From contig OY811981.1 of assembly GCA_963681505.1 (NCBI GenBank), positions 4,310,317 to 4,374,316 of the forward strand: a DNA stretch of 64,000 nt, written 5' to 3'. This DNA is from Eunapius fragilis (lineage: Eukaryota > Porifera > Demospongiae > Spongillida > Spongillidae). Of this stretch, positions 10,930 to 24,654 are shown in pieces. The notes beneath the pieces are model-generated. The model did not search any database. It saw only the letters and a list, made by a program, of their open reading frames with translations, and was not told where the DNA came from. Positions within the stretch are counted from its first letter, which is position 1. Every line of letters begins with the position of its first letter. The position numbers and the translations under genes are program-made.

Positions 10930-12586
10930 AGTTAGATATTGGTGTGCATTGTCATTTATAGTCCTTTTTGTATTCTTTTAAAATAATAGATATGAAATAA
11001 CTTATTCTTTTAAAAGAATAAAATAAATATAATAATACCACAAGCTTAAAGTACTTTCATGTTAAATTTTTGTAAGACTGAATGAGCATAAGTTTTCACA
11101 TGGAGCATTGAGGACATCATACCATTCAATGACTAAACTCGTTCAAACGTGATGCCATTGACAGAGCATCTGTTCTTATTTTGTGGTCGGGGCAAATCAT
11201 AATTTTATTCAAGCACATTAGAGACATAGTGAAATGTAAGTACCGTATATTTAAGTATAAGCCCACATATCTGTGTAATTGTAAATGTTTCTGCCTACCT
11301 GTTGTCAAAATCATGTATCGGTACCTTTGTACTTCCTGAAATGTTTTTAAACATGAGCTGTTTTTTTTAATTTATGGTCTGTCCAAACGTACGCTCTCTA
11401 TCCAAACTTATGTTCTGTCCAAAAACACAGTTTTGGGTGTAGAGGCCATAGTAGTTACTACAGCCTGTATTGGGTCAAGTGTGAGAACTGAGTAAAAATT
11501 ACTTGTTCATAACTTCATCTTTCAGTTAGCAGCATGCATTGGATCACTAGGAGGATTTGTATAACTTTGGGAAAATAAGTGGGGACAAAGATTTATTACT
11601 GGTGGGGATTTTAACCCCTAGGTGCTAAAGTACTGTGTTTTGTCTTGTCATTCTTCTGCACATTGATGATTGTAGACATAGGCTTTTGATTTGCATGAAT
11701 TCTTGCTGTGAACCACAGTGCACAGTATCTAAATTAGGTCCACTATTAGACCTCTTTCTCAACATTGAGATGCAAGTCAGTTGCTTTTGACAGTTCTTTC
11801 ACTTCACCACTAAACCTTGCTGAGCTTTGGTGGCTCAACAGCAAAGCACAATGCCAATGATGCTATATGCTGGGCTAGGATGTGTCCCACTGGCTGTGAG
11901 TGTTGAGGGACAGAAGCTAGACATGGTTGGTATCTAGCCTGGCCACATTTACTATCTCCCTAAGTACCAGTCTACATTGGAGACTCAGCATGGTAGGGTG
12001 GTGAACATTCAAGCACTGCTGTCACAACCAGTGTCCTTCAAGGACACTTGCTAACCTTTATTGTGCTAAACTGTTGCTATGTGGTGTTGACATGTATTTT
12101 CTGACCATCTTGGATAAACTTCTACACATACTTAAATGTTTTGTGGTTAACTGGTGGGTGAATATTAACTTATGGTAAATTTTTCTAATCAAAAAACTCT
12201 AGAAGTGTTAATTTACTTTCATATTGATATTATATGTGCTTACTAAGGCAGTGGGATGGGTGAAGATAATTCATAAGACATGTGGACACAGCACCTAGCA
12301 ATGAATACATCATGGCTACTGGCTTTAAGGAACGTCAGGCAGTTATAGTAACAGTGTATACACCTGTCAGTGTCTTCATACATTTTATTCACATGTCTCA
12401 GTGTTGCAAATGATTAGATGTATAGATTTGCTTTGTGTGTGACATGCAGTTTACCTTCAGAGCGTTTACACAAAGCAAACATCTGGGTTAGTATTTTATA
12501 AAGCTGACCTTGCAACTACCTTAAGTGAAAAAAAGTGTGAGTTCAATTCAAAAGAATGAATTGTTATTAATATCTAAAAATTGCAG
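10930..12586. other. No gene recognised; one dispersed repeat copy at 11540-11765
   Basis: AT-rich sequence with no exon-like frame that I can link to a family. The second copy of the repeat described at 9305-9465 lies at about 11540-11765. Confidence 0.4.
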
Positions 12587-12657
12587 TGAAATTGAAACAG
12601 CTAATAGAAGAACAGAAGAAGTCGTATCCCAGTCAACATGTTGGTGCTACAAGTTGA
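12587..12657 (+). CDS. Candidate alternative 3'-terminal exon of the MTFR1-like gene
   Basis: After ttgcag at 12586 the sequence reads, in phase 1, VKLKQLIEEQKKSYPSQHVG, then ATS and TGA. Exon D (ending 4554) also ends in phase 1, so a direct splice would keep frame. A second acceptor (gaaacag at 12600) would fit phase-0 donors. The charged helical sequence looks coding, but family homology is not established, so this is a hypothesis. Confidence 0.35.
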
Positions 12658-13289
12658 TTTTGTGTTGCATATTGTCTTAATGTATCGTTAGATGCATTGC
12701 CAATCTAAGAGAATTTTGTACTGCACCTTTGGCCCTTCATATCTGTCACCTCAACTTCTACTCATATGCATCTCAACCAATAGAATGTTTTAATTTACCA
12801 AAAACATGCATGCTAGATAGTGGAGATACATATAATGTATGACAAAGTAAGGCCTTTAGAGTAGCGCAACACTCACAACAAAAACATGCATCCTTTATCT
12901 TTTAGCTTACAAATCATGTGCAGAAGTCATGTAATTACACATGATTTGTTTTTGCAATGATAGCTTTCAATGCATTAATTGAAGTTTACTGGTTACGTGG
13001 TTCATATTGTTGAGTGCCGTAATAAGACAAACTTCGCTGTCTGCAATCAATGGCAGATGCAAAGAGGGAAATTCACATGAAAAGAAAAATAGTAAGGATA
13101 CAGGTGCACACTAACTCAATTACATATATCATAAACTTTCTGCGAAAATGCACATTATGATAAACAGTTAAATAAGAACCTAGTTGATAAAATTGTTCTG
13201 GAGTTTGCTTGAGACATTATTGAAGGTAGTAAAAATATACCAAGATAGCAAATCTATCCTCCAAATCCCTGCAGGCTGTCAAGAGCTAT

Positions 13290-13990
13290 GGGCTTGAAAG
13301 AAAAGCTTTGGCATCTCTGCCCCTCATTCTTCATCATAGCTTTCAGTTGTCCCCTCAGAAGGTCTTGGCCTCCACTTTGAACCAAATTAGTACCATGTTG
13401 CTCTTAAATGGTGGCTTGGCTTAGACACGTCAGGTCGCTCTCACTGTTCCCTTTGCTAAGATTCCATCCTGGATCCCCTAGGTCATCATGCTACCATGCA
13501 AACAAGGGGAAGATGTTGTACATCGTCATAACGTGTTTTTGCTGATTCATGTTGCTTGGTTCACCTAAGTGTCAAAGTTGAAGTAGGCAATAACCTAACT
13601 CAAGACCATGACCACTCAAGACCAGCAGATGCTCTCGTCCACAACTGGTCACATGGCAAGCCTGCAGCATTTGACTTTTTGGTGACCTCACTGCTTAATT
13701 CACTTAAATTGTAGGAAGCGGGAATGTCTCCAGGCGCAGCTGCTCAGGCCTCTGAGATCGGGAAGCACAGCAACAATAAATGTGGTGATCTAGGTTGGGT
13801 TTGTATCCCTTTGGTCATTGAGACGTATGGTGCGAGGGGTCAAGAGGCTGTGAAGAGTTTGCTCAGTTGGCGTCTAGGCTGGCAATCATCGTACCTGCTC
13901 CAAGCCAAAGTTTGTCATACCGGTACATGACCTATATGGCAGGCTGAATACCTGTCTTGCAAGATCAGTGGCATCGACCATCCTAGTAGG
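13290..13990 (+). pseudogene. REL-LINE 3' relic (second family), decayed
   Basis: Frames scattered over about 700 bp follow the C-terminal third of the 1185-codon element: RPADALVHNWSHGKPAAFD, then HSNNKCGDLGWVCIPL and VIETYGARGQEA. Upstream nucleotides match the knuckle region with stops and frameshifts. A premature stop follows the FDFLVTS motif. Confidence 0.75.
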
Positions 13991-14392
13991 ATTGAGCCCC
14001 TATGAACTATCCTGTGTTCTTTGTATATTATCTTATGTATGTATATATATATCCCTGTTCTTTTTAAGTTCCTCAAAACTCACCCACAGTTCGTTTTGAC
14101 TAAGGTTGAGCCTCCCCACTTTAGAGGGCCCTGTGAAAATTGTTCAGCAATACGTAAATACATCATAATTATATTGTAGACTTTCCCTCTTCATTTAGCA
14201 TCCTTGGATTTTACTAGTAATTTTTGCTCATTCCCAGGGAGTAGTGGCTAAAATAAACATTTCATCTTAGATGTGGTCCGAGAACATGGATCAGAATCCA
14301 AGGATGTAAACAAGAAATGTTTTCTCATGTGGTTCTACAATATATATTATGTCACATATTACGGGTTAAAAAAAAGCTGATATAACGCATGC

Positions 14393-14524
14393 ATGATGAT
14401 GAAATTTTGGACGACATGCGTTCCTCGAGTTTCCAGCAGTAGCGCTGTTTTAATAAGCACACGGAGATATGCGGAATGTCGAAGTTTCTCTGAAGCAGCA
14501 CAGAAAGGAATAATATACGTCCAC
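14393..14524 (+). CDS. RSAD1: RSAD1 exon 1 (mitochondrial presequence)
   Basis: Starts [13 protein letters not shown], ends IIYVH|gtaagc in phase 0. An in-frame TGA at 14378 fixes the open frame. Confidence 0.88.
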
Positions 14525-17500
14525 GTAAGCTCCTTGGCGTACTAGGGTACTTATATAATAATAATATATTTACAGTGGCCTTATTGTTCGCAACTCTGTA
14601 CATACTGCAACTTCAACAAATACATAAGGTTTGTTTCATTGTTACACAGGGGCGGCGGAAGGTGTTTTTCTGTGCGGGGGGTAAAACTATTATGTGGGCG
14701 TGGCAGAAAGTAGCGCAGATTTGTGCATCATTGTTATGATATATTAGATCTACTTTTATTAAATGTATGTTCCACTTTAAACCAGTTATGCGCCTATCAG
14801 TAGTCTCCCCACCTCTCCCAGTGCGGGCACAGATGGGGCATTTGTGTGGGGATTGACTAAGATTTTTGATTTGATTGATTAAAATGCCCCATTTTGAAAA
14901 CTGGATGTCTAATCCCCACCTTCGCCTGCACTGGGATAGGTGGGGGAGACCATTGATAGGTGCATTAGCGCAATCTACTAATGAATTTATTTTTTGCCAG
15001 GCCCCCCCCCCCCCCTCCCCAGTTCCGCCGCCATTGATTGTATGTTATTCTCGACAGTCCATGACTATAGTTCCACGTGAAGGTTAGGTTTGTATTTATA
15101 AAGCTTTTTAAATTCGAACTTACCAGTAATCTCATCATTGTAGAGTTTGTTGACGTTATGGAATGACAGCTCTAAACAATTACTTTCATAAATTAAACAT
15201 CGCATTATCAAAAAAGCACAAGCCGTTGTCAAAGACCCATCAGCTTTGATGTAATGGAACATGAACGCCAACTAATGCTTTTTGGATCATGTCGTTACAG
15301 CTGAGTGATATTGGTAGCATCCTTCACTCTTATTTTGCAACTTAGGCCATGCAATGGTGATTGTAACCTTTTTTGAATCTGGCTATGATGACTAGATAGC
15401 ATGATGACTGTAAGTCTAAGTCACACAAATACATATGAGCAGGCAGCTTTCCTCTAAACAACATCAGGGATTACCACTTCAGTTAATTTTTGGATTTGGA
15501 TAATATTTATGATTATTGGAGGAACCATGATGATCGAAATAACAGTACTGGCCATCTAATCGATTTTTTGATATTAGTACCATTAGTTGTGTTACCCCCC
15601 AAAGTCTGAATAAAGTAACTGCAAAGGTCAAGAGATGTTAGAGGGATTTTAAGCCTTACCTTGGTATTAAATTGTCTTTATCTATGAAGATTATGAAATG
15701 ATGACGTACAAGCAGAATTGTAAGTAAGGTATCGCGTTTATTTCTTTGTATTGAACAGGTAAGAATAAGGTGTTTATGCTGGAATCAAAACATTGTTTTT
15801 TGAAAGCCGCAATGTTAAGCACGATGATATGGTGGCATGTCTAGTTCAAGAGCTCACAACACGTCTGAAAATGAGTGTTATTGAGGAAGTAACATCAGTT
15901 TATTTTGGAGGAGGTAAGAATTGTCTTTTGGTGTTGCTATTTGGTATTTTATTAGCATCATTATGTGTGCTGTGCCAAATCAAAACAACATTATTTTATC
16001 AAGTTCCAAGCTTTTAGTCAACTGTAGCTTGAAGCAGGAGGCTCAGCACTTTGTACCTCCGTATGATACTGTCCAGATAAGACCAGAGATTGTACCCACA
16101 CTAGACATGCATGAACAAAAACAGTCACTTGGCAAGCAATACATGTGGAATGTGTAAGTATTAAAGCTGGTAAATTAAACATGACAAGTGCAGGCCAGTT
16201 ATTGAATTGTGAATTTTTAGGATCATTGAGATTAATTGTAATGTGAATTAACAATTAATCTCCAGGACCAAGTACTAGTTTTTGGTTTCCCAGTTCATTT
16301 TGTTGTTTGATTTGTCTATCATGCCAAATTTACCAATTGTCAATTTATTTTTAAAATCACACCCTTTGTTGTACAATGCTAATAAACGGATGCGGTTCTT
16401 AAAGATGCATTATGCATACTATTTAATTGTAATAGAAAACAGTATGACAGATTTAAATTATTTAAAGTGGTTTTTGATGATTGACAAGCGTGCTACTTGA
16501 TACACTGTATGCCAGTGTTCTAACACTAATTGGTTCTGGCATTTTTACCAAAAACACACTGCTGTTTTTATGATTTTGTCCATTCACTTGGCTATTTCTA
16601 AACATGCAATTGACAAATAGTATTGTTCAACACTTGTGGAGCTAGCAATTCCAAACCTACACTATACTATTTTATTTTTCTATTGCCAAAGACTTTTCTT
16701 ACTGCCCCCCTTCTTTTGCACATCGTTCTGATCTTTCCAACATTACTTGTTGGTACTTGAAGTTGCTTTGTGATTTACTGAAGATGCATCTTTTGGCAAT
16801 GCAGTATTGACTGTATGTGATAATTGAAGAGTTGAGGGAAGTACCAGTTTATTCAGAATTGTTAACCATTTCTACAAATACAATGAGTTTTTTGGTTTGT
16901 TCTCTGTTCATATGGGTTGCTAAAAATTAATTGTAACTTGCGTCCTACACATAGGACCATCCTATGCGTAGGATATATGAATATTAAAGGTTAAATACCT
17001 GCGATGAAGTCATGTTTAAAAATGTTATTTTTGTAATTTGATAGTATAAAGTTTAATCGCTAAAGCACATTGTTGCAGCTGTCAAAGAAATAACTGATAC
17101 TACATCCACTCACCATGTTTATAGGAACTCCAAGTCTGGCTGAGCCGTTTGCCATTGAAGCTATATTGACAACTATCAATAAGCATGTTCGAATGTCACC
17201 TAATGCTGAAGTAACTCTTGAAGTGAATCCAACTTCTGGACAGCTCCAGAAGCTCAAGTAAGCCTGCATTGATTAATTTTGTGCTATTATTATTATTAAT
17301 AGTTATAAAACAACTAATTCATATATGCATACAATTATAATTATAATAATAATAATAATAGAGAATACATGAATAGGAATACAATATTTAGGAGGAGAAA
17401 TAACATGCATGAATTATTAATAACTCATGCTACAGTTCAATAAACTTTAAGATGGGAGCCACCTGGAAAGGATTATTATTATTATTATTATTATTATAAC

Positions 17501-20500
17501 AACAATAATACATTACACACTATGAAGTATATCAATAGTTTAAGACAGGACACATCTGGTGAGGATGGCTGTGGCGTTGGCTCTCACCAGGTGAAGGTTC
17601 AGCCTGCCATAAATGTCAAATTATTATTATTATTAAGTACAATTATTATTATTATTATTCTGCTGCATCTTGTATTCCTGTTCATGTTATGCAATGTATT
17701 ATTATTAAGTATATAATAATAATAATATGCCTTGCTGCAGTTGCAATGGCAAGAGAGCGGTTTGTAAGGGTTGCACCTGTGCTAAAGGCAATAAAGTCTG
17801 CATCAACTGCTACCCAGGAAGGCAAGGTAAGTGTGCTAACGCTTCGATTAGACCCACAGCATCTCAGACATCGTCTCAGCCGCTGCTCCCCATCCTATCG
17901 CTTTCATGCTCATCGGCTCAGGCGTCACAACAAGTAATTCCTCTCCTATCAACGAGGCCTTCCCCGGCCGTAGATGGTCTGCCTCCTCCAGGCTCCCCAT
18001 TATTGTATTCACAGCAGCTGTCCGCAAATCCACCGCTGTCTTCTGCACATTCACAGCAGCTGTCCGCAAATCCACCGCTGTCTCCCGCACAGCTGTCCGC
18101 ATTACAGCCGCCGCCTTCATCTTCTTCCTCCCCATCGCAATATCTACCGTTTCCAGGCCCACATCAGCCACCCTCGACATCAAGGCAAGCGTTTTCGGAA
18201 CTTCCATGTCAAGTTGCGTCTCCTGAGCCCTCAGTCCCGTCCCTGCCAGAACCACCAAGTACAGATTCCCCTCTGATACATAATCCTTCAAGCTCCCACT
18301 CTACTCGGAAGAGATGCCTTGTTCCAGGGTGCACAGCTCTCTTAGCTCCTACCATGTGGCATTCACACATGTCACTTCATGCACGTGGCCTTTTCCCAGG
18401 AGATGTCCCTAGCTCTTGGTTGACTGATCAGAACCTCTCTATCTGCACTTCCTGCCATCAACTTGTGTCCAATACAAGGACAGTTTCACATCGCAGTCGC
18501 TGTAGATCTAGAGCAATCACTCCAGATGTAGTACTCCCTCCCACCAACTTGTCAGATACCTCCACAACCAGCCACAGCCTCCCGTCTCTCGAAGAGGTTT
18601 TTCAGCTTCGCTGCCCCACCCTGCGTTTTGTCCCGGCCAGATCGAGGCCAGCCTTTGCTAGAATTCTTGCAAGCACCCTCATATCAGCTGTAAATGACAA
18701 CTCAGAAGACGCATGGCTAAAACTAATGATGCTACCAAAATGTGTACTCCCTTCAACAAAGAGCAAAGGAAGACACCTCAAACAGACACCGATTAACTAC
18801 TTATGTGACTTGTGGTCCAAAAACGAGTTTGGCACACTTTGGAACCTTGCCAAAGGACGTGCTATCCCAGTGGCACATGAATCTCATGGAAACGATAAAA
18901 GACAAATTGAATCAGCAGTTTCCATGGCCAGGGCCGGTCTATTTGGAAAGGCTAGCCGTCTACTTCTCTCGTCTGGACTAGCTCCCAATACAGATACCAC
19001 ATGGCAGTTATTATTATCCAAGCACCCCAGTTGCCCACCTCCTGTAGCTCCATTGATACCATCCACTCCTGCCACGATTGGTCCGGATTTCAATATGCTT
19101 GCCATTTTACATTCCTTTCCTAAGGATACTGCAGCAGGTCTTTCAGGCTTAAGGATCCAACACCTGCTAGATGCTGCCACTATCCCTTTGCCCACATCCA
19201 TTTGCAGTGCGCTTCGGGATGTTGTCAACCTCCTGGCATCTGGTAACGTACCCTCTCAAGTGTCTACCTACCTGGCTGGGGGCTCCCTGACTGCACTAAA
19301 TAAGGTGAAGCCGGGTTGTCCACCAGACATCAGACCCATCGCAGTTGGGGAGACATTAAGGAGGTTGACGGGGAAATGCCTGTGTGCTGTCATCAAGGAC
19401 AAGGCATCTGAGCTTTTCCATCCACTTCAGTTTGGAGTAGCATGTACTGCAGGATCAGAGAAGATCATCCATGGCTTGAGGAAGTGCATTGAGGACCACT
19501 GGGATGATGAGGATTTCGTGGTGCTCAAGGTAGACATGAGGAACGCCTTCAACTTGGTCTCAAGGCAAGCCATCCTGGATGAATGCGCTTCTCTCTTCCC
19601 TGAACTCCTACCTTGGGTATTATGGTGCTATGGTACACATTCAGCACTATGGCATCCGATGGGCCGTGTGTCTTCAGAATCAGGGGTTCAGCAGGGGGAC
19701 CCACTAGACCCTTTACTTTTTGCTCTCGTGCTCCAAAAAATCATCTCCGCAGTCGATGTGGATGTTGAATGCATTGAGATGCTTTTCAATGCATGGTTCC
19801 TGGATGATGGGGTGCTGGCTGGCCCTAAATCTGCAGTACTTAGAGCGATGCACTTGATTGAAGAATTGGGTCCTCCTTTTGGTATTTTTATCAACCTTGC
19901 CAAATGTGAGCTGTATAGTCGTAATGAGCTGAGCAGCACCTTCCCGGTGATGATAAAGAGTTCTCAGGTGCCACATTTGGAGATACTTGGGGCCCCCATA
20001 GGTGACTTCTTGTTTTGCTCAAAGTTCATTGCTTCTAGGCGCAAGATTGCCTCAAAGCTGCTTTCTAAATTGGAAGAGGTTGCCAGTATTGATCCTCAGG
20101 TAGCTCTTATCCTCGTGCGTTTGTGTGGTGGCTTCTGCAAAATGGTGCATGTGGCTCGAACAACACCCCCTCACCTTGCCTTTAGCTCCCTGGAGTCCTT
20201 TGACAGTGATGTCAGGATGTGTTTTTCAAACTGTGTAGCCACAGACATTTCTGATGTAGCCTGGAAACAGGCTCAACTTGGCTTGAGCTATGGTGGTCTT
20301 GGTCTGCGCTCAATTTCACACCATTCCTGTGCGGCATACATTGCATCACTGAGCTTTTCTGGCCTGGGGAGTGCTGACAACCCTCACCTGATGCGGTCAA
20401 TTGTCAAGTACAATGGTTTGGTCTCACCTCCAGATGGCATCTCTGTGGAGTCTATTTTAGCTTCCCCGATCCCACAGAGAATCTTGTCTCAGAGGCTGGA

Positions 20501-23500
20501 TGACCACTCTTTTGGGCTTGTAATTGCAGCTGCAACTGACGCAGACAAAGCACGTCTTCTTTCTACATCTGCACCCCATGCAGCCTCTTGGCTCTCAGTT
20601 GTGCCTTCTATAGGTCTTGGGCTACATTTAGATCCCAATGAGCTTCAGATAGCAGTGAAGTGGTGGTTGGGCTTGGACACTTCCAGAGGCTCTTCATGTG
20701 GTCTCTGCCCTGATGTGGCATTGGACCCTCTAGGCCATCATGCAGCTACCTGCCGGCGTGGTGGCGATGTAGTTATACGTCACAATAGGTTGCGTGATGT
20801 CTTTCTGAGCTTTTGCCACCAAGCCCACATTGCAGCAAGGTTAGAAGCTGGAAGTGGCCTCACTCCAGGACTGGATCGCGCTTGCCCAGCTGATGTGCTA
20901 GTGAGGGACTGGGCTCAAGGCAAGCCGGCGGCCTTTGACATCACGGTCACATCTCCTCTTACCCCTGCTATTTTGGCTGAGGCAAGTAGGAGGGTGGGTG
21001 CTGCTGCTGAAGCTGCAGAAAACAGAAAGCACACAGCCAATGACCCTAAATGTGCTGAACTAGGCTGGAGGTGTGTGCCTCTAGCAGTAGAAACTTACTG
21101 CAATTGGGGTGAGGAAGCAAGAGGAACCTTTGTTCTACTGGCCACACGCTTGGCCTTTGGCTCTTCCTCATTTCGTAAAGCCAGGGTGATCAGTGACATG
21201 TTTGGAAGGTTGAATATCACCCTGGTGAGAGCCATAGCAAGGGCCATACTGGCTAGGACTGTGATCCCTTCTGACTTTAGTTAAATAATAATAATATGTT
21301 GGTGTGTATTATGTATATATGCGTATTTGTGCTCCCTTCTGACTATGTGCATTTATTCCTTTCATGTATTCTCTTGTATTATGTATTATATATACATATA
21401 TTATTATTATTATTATTATTATTTTTTAGGCAGTTTAAACTTGCTGGAATCAACCGTTTGTCTATAGGAATGCAGGTAACTATTTTGTGATGTGATACGT
21501 ATTTCTTAAGAAGTGTAAATGTTAGTTCTACTGTGTATAGCTGCAATTAATGTCTTCAAATATGAGCAATACAATTAATAAAGGCAATCATATTCACATT
21601 TTGTCTGCTTGCATAATTGTTAAAACTCTGCATAAATACCATTCAGTTACAAATTAATTAATATAAAGTATGGATGTTGTGCTGCTTGTTGGTATGGTGT
21701 GAATAAAACAGGAAATTGCTCACTTTGCAAATCTATATCTTGGTAATGGATAAAAATTTAACTAACATGAAAATACAATAGCGACAGGACACTCCAAATT
21801 CGAAGCAATTTGGATGCATTTACCTACAGGTGTGGCTGTTTTGAACCCCATGGGGTATCGTACCTCGTAACATTTGTACACTGCTTGTGCGAGACACCAA
21901 TATTAATTTTCACGTATAGATTATGGTGTGGTGTGTAGTACTGAGAAGTGGGAGTTCATAGTATAAACAGTTCAGGCAATAAATCGATTTGATTTGGGTG
22001 CAATATTCGAAATCCACATGCAACAAAAATTTGTAGAAATATATATGAGACAGTTCATGAGAAAATGTCCCTTCGCTATATATAATAAAGAGATATAAAA
22101 ATGCTCTCCATTTGTATAACTATGACACTTCCGAACGATTAATGTTATTGATGTACTATTTGCAGCACATCCTTTACCATAAATACCAGGCCTGGAACAA
22201 GAGGAAAAAATTGGGGCAGCCACGCAAATACCCCATGATAAACCCCTTGAGCTCCAGGATCACCCTCCCACCCCCCACCCTGATGGAATCACTGCATAGG
22301 TGATAGTAATGATTTATTCAAAAGGTAGGACCATTTTCATTTATGAAACAAGATTATTTCTCAACCCCTTTTCTGGATAAGATTGGAATAAAGGAGTGGT
22401 GTCCTAGTTCCTGACCTATCCTAATGTTCTCTTGGTGGGAGGACCATGCAGGGGCGTGCTTGAGGGCTTCTGGTCGGGTCCAGGGTGCTTATTTTGACAC
22501 AAATAATACATTGTAACACTACATGCATGTTGGTAAGTGACCCGATAGTTGTTCCAGTGCCGCATGGAAGTTCGGCCTATTTGGGACTTTACTTGTGTTG
22601 ACACCGTTGCAACCTCATACATATCTGATGCAACGAGCTAGCAACTGCTGAAGCCAGAAAGCGGGAGAAATACGCTCAGCTGACCAGGTCTCACCATTTT
22701 GTCCCAATTGCAATTGAGACCTCTGGTGCCCTAGGACCTGATGCTCTCAGTTTGTTCTTTGATATTGGCAGGCATCAGCAGACCATTACACATAACCACC
22801 AGTCCTTCTTGTTCCTTCTCCAGAGAGAGTCCATTGCACTCCAGCAGGGCGTGCTGCCTCTGTAGTGGGTACCACAAGTAGCATGTGATTTATATTGTGT
22901 ATCCCTGTGTATATGTGTTAACAATGTAAACTGTTGTGCTTCATTATTAAATATTTATTATAGGAGTGATAAGCACTGTTTCCAGAAGATCCATGGAACA
23001 AAACTATTGCTATCTGAATCAGATACAGCTTGGTGGGATGCTTATAAACGAGACAGTTCATCGTATTTCTCGTATAGGTTTATATAAATTCTAGCTCTCG
23101 ATTGCTGCAATATATATTTGCATTCAAACCTTGTTTTGCGATGAAGTATGGTAATCAAGTTTTCGGTTTAGTGGCAACGAGTGATTTGTAGCAGTGAAAT
23201 GATTTGCTGAGTTAGTTTGGTTCATTCAGTAAGTGTTCTATTGCTGCTTTAATAAATGGGACGTACTACGAGATTTTCACCCGTGGAGTTTATATATATA
23301 TATATCAAATGGTTATATCACCTGAATTTCTGAACTGTTAACGCTATTGCCTTCCTATTTTGAACACTACATGCCACACCATTTCTATATGCGAAATACA
23401 TATTGGTATCTTGCTTAAGTGGGATGCAGGCATTATAAGGTTCGGCACTTCTCAAAGCGGCCACATCTAGGTAAGAGTGATCAAATCACTTTACATTTGA

Positions 23501-24620
23501 TACATATTAGAAGGTATTGATTGGAAAAGTTTTTTATTTTTTACCTTCATCCGTTACGGTTATTGCATAAGTGCGTGCACGATTTCCTACTCAATTTGCG
23601 CCAATGATTTAATGTATGGTAGGTACGTAAATCTACAGTGTGAGTTGAGTAGGTTTTGCACAACTATTTCTCTATAACGTATAACGAACAGATCAAAAGG
23701 ACCCTTCTAAATATGTACAAAATTTGAAGTGATTTGAATGCTCCTACCTGAAGATGTGATCCCCTTGGGTTATCACACCATGTAACATTGGTATCCCACT
23801 TGTGCAATACACCGCATTACATAAATAATTTTTGCATATAGAAGTGGCTTGCCATGAAGTGTTGAAAATAGGATGGTGATAGTGTTAACAGTTCAGAAGA
23901 TTCCACAAGGATTTTGAAGTGATTTGGACCCCCTCCCCCCCCTCCCCCCTCCTGCAGAAGGATATTGAAGTTCTAAACCCCTAGGGGTAATAATACCCTT
24001 TGAATGTACCTTCCTAAGAGAACCTAAAGAACAGAAATGAAATTTGCCATAGAGAAATGGTGTGGTAGATGTGCTGCAAATGTTAAGTCGGTTGTTTGGA
24101 AGTGATAAGATGAAGACAAAGTGCACTTTTATAACTATTTTTTATCTGAGGGGAAATTTGTCTCATATGTGTTGTATATGTTGTAATGATTCACAATAAC
24201 CTGTAAATTTTATATTCTACATGTGTAATTTCAATAAGATCACTCAAGTGCGTAGCATTTCATGGAGGAATCGTACATGTATATTCCTGTGAAGAACAGG
24301 TTTACCAATTTAATTTTCAAACCAAGTACACTTTGTGCAAGTGTTGCTGTGTCAAATACATTTGAATTGCATCAACTATTGCTGCATAGACATTATTTGT
24401 TGGGGTCAGGATAATGAGTTGAACATCTTATTTAACAGGAGATAATGTTCGACCTGTTCAGTGTAGGATGCCACAATTGATTAAGTATAATGTTTAGCAT
24501 AGTAGTAGTAGTAGTACTTTTTATGTAGCACTGTGGTAAAGTTCATGTGATGTAATGATTTGTACCATTGATTAAGAAGTCATACATTTTAATCAGCACT
24601 GTATGGTGTTTTCAATCTCC

Positions 24621-24654
<34 letters not shown>

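Noticed and set aside
14352-14603. 83-codon - strand frame
   Set aside because: Overlaps RSAD1 exons 1 and 2, which explain the sequence fully.
17848-18291. 147-codon open frame on the - strand
   Set aside because: Antisense shadow of the Ser/Pro-rich LINE linker; its repeats mirror the sense repeat.
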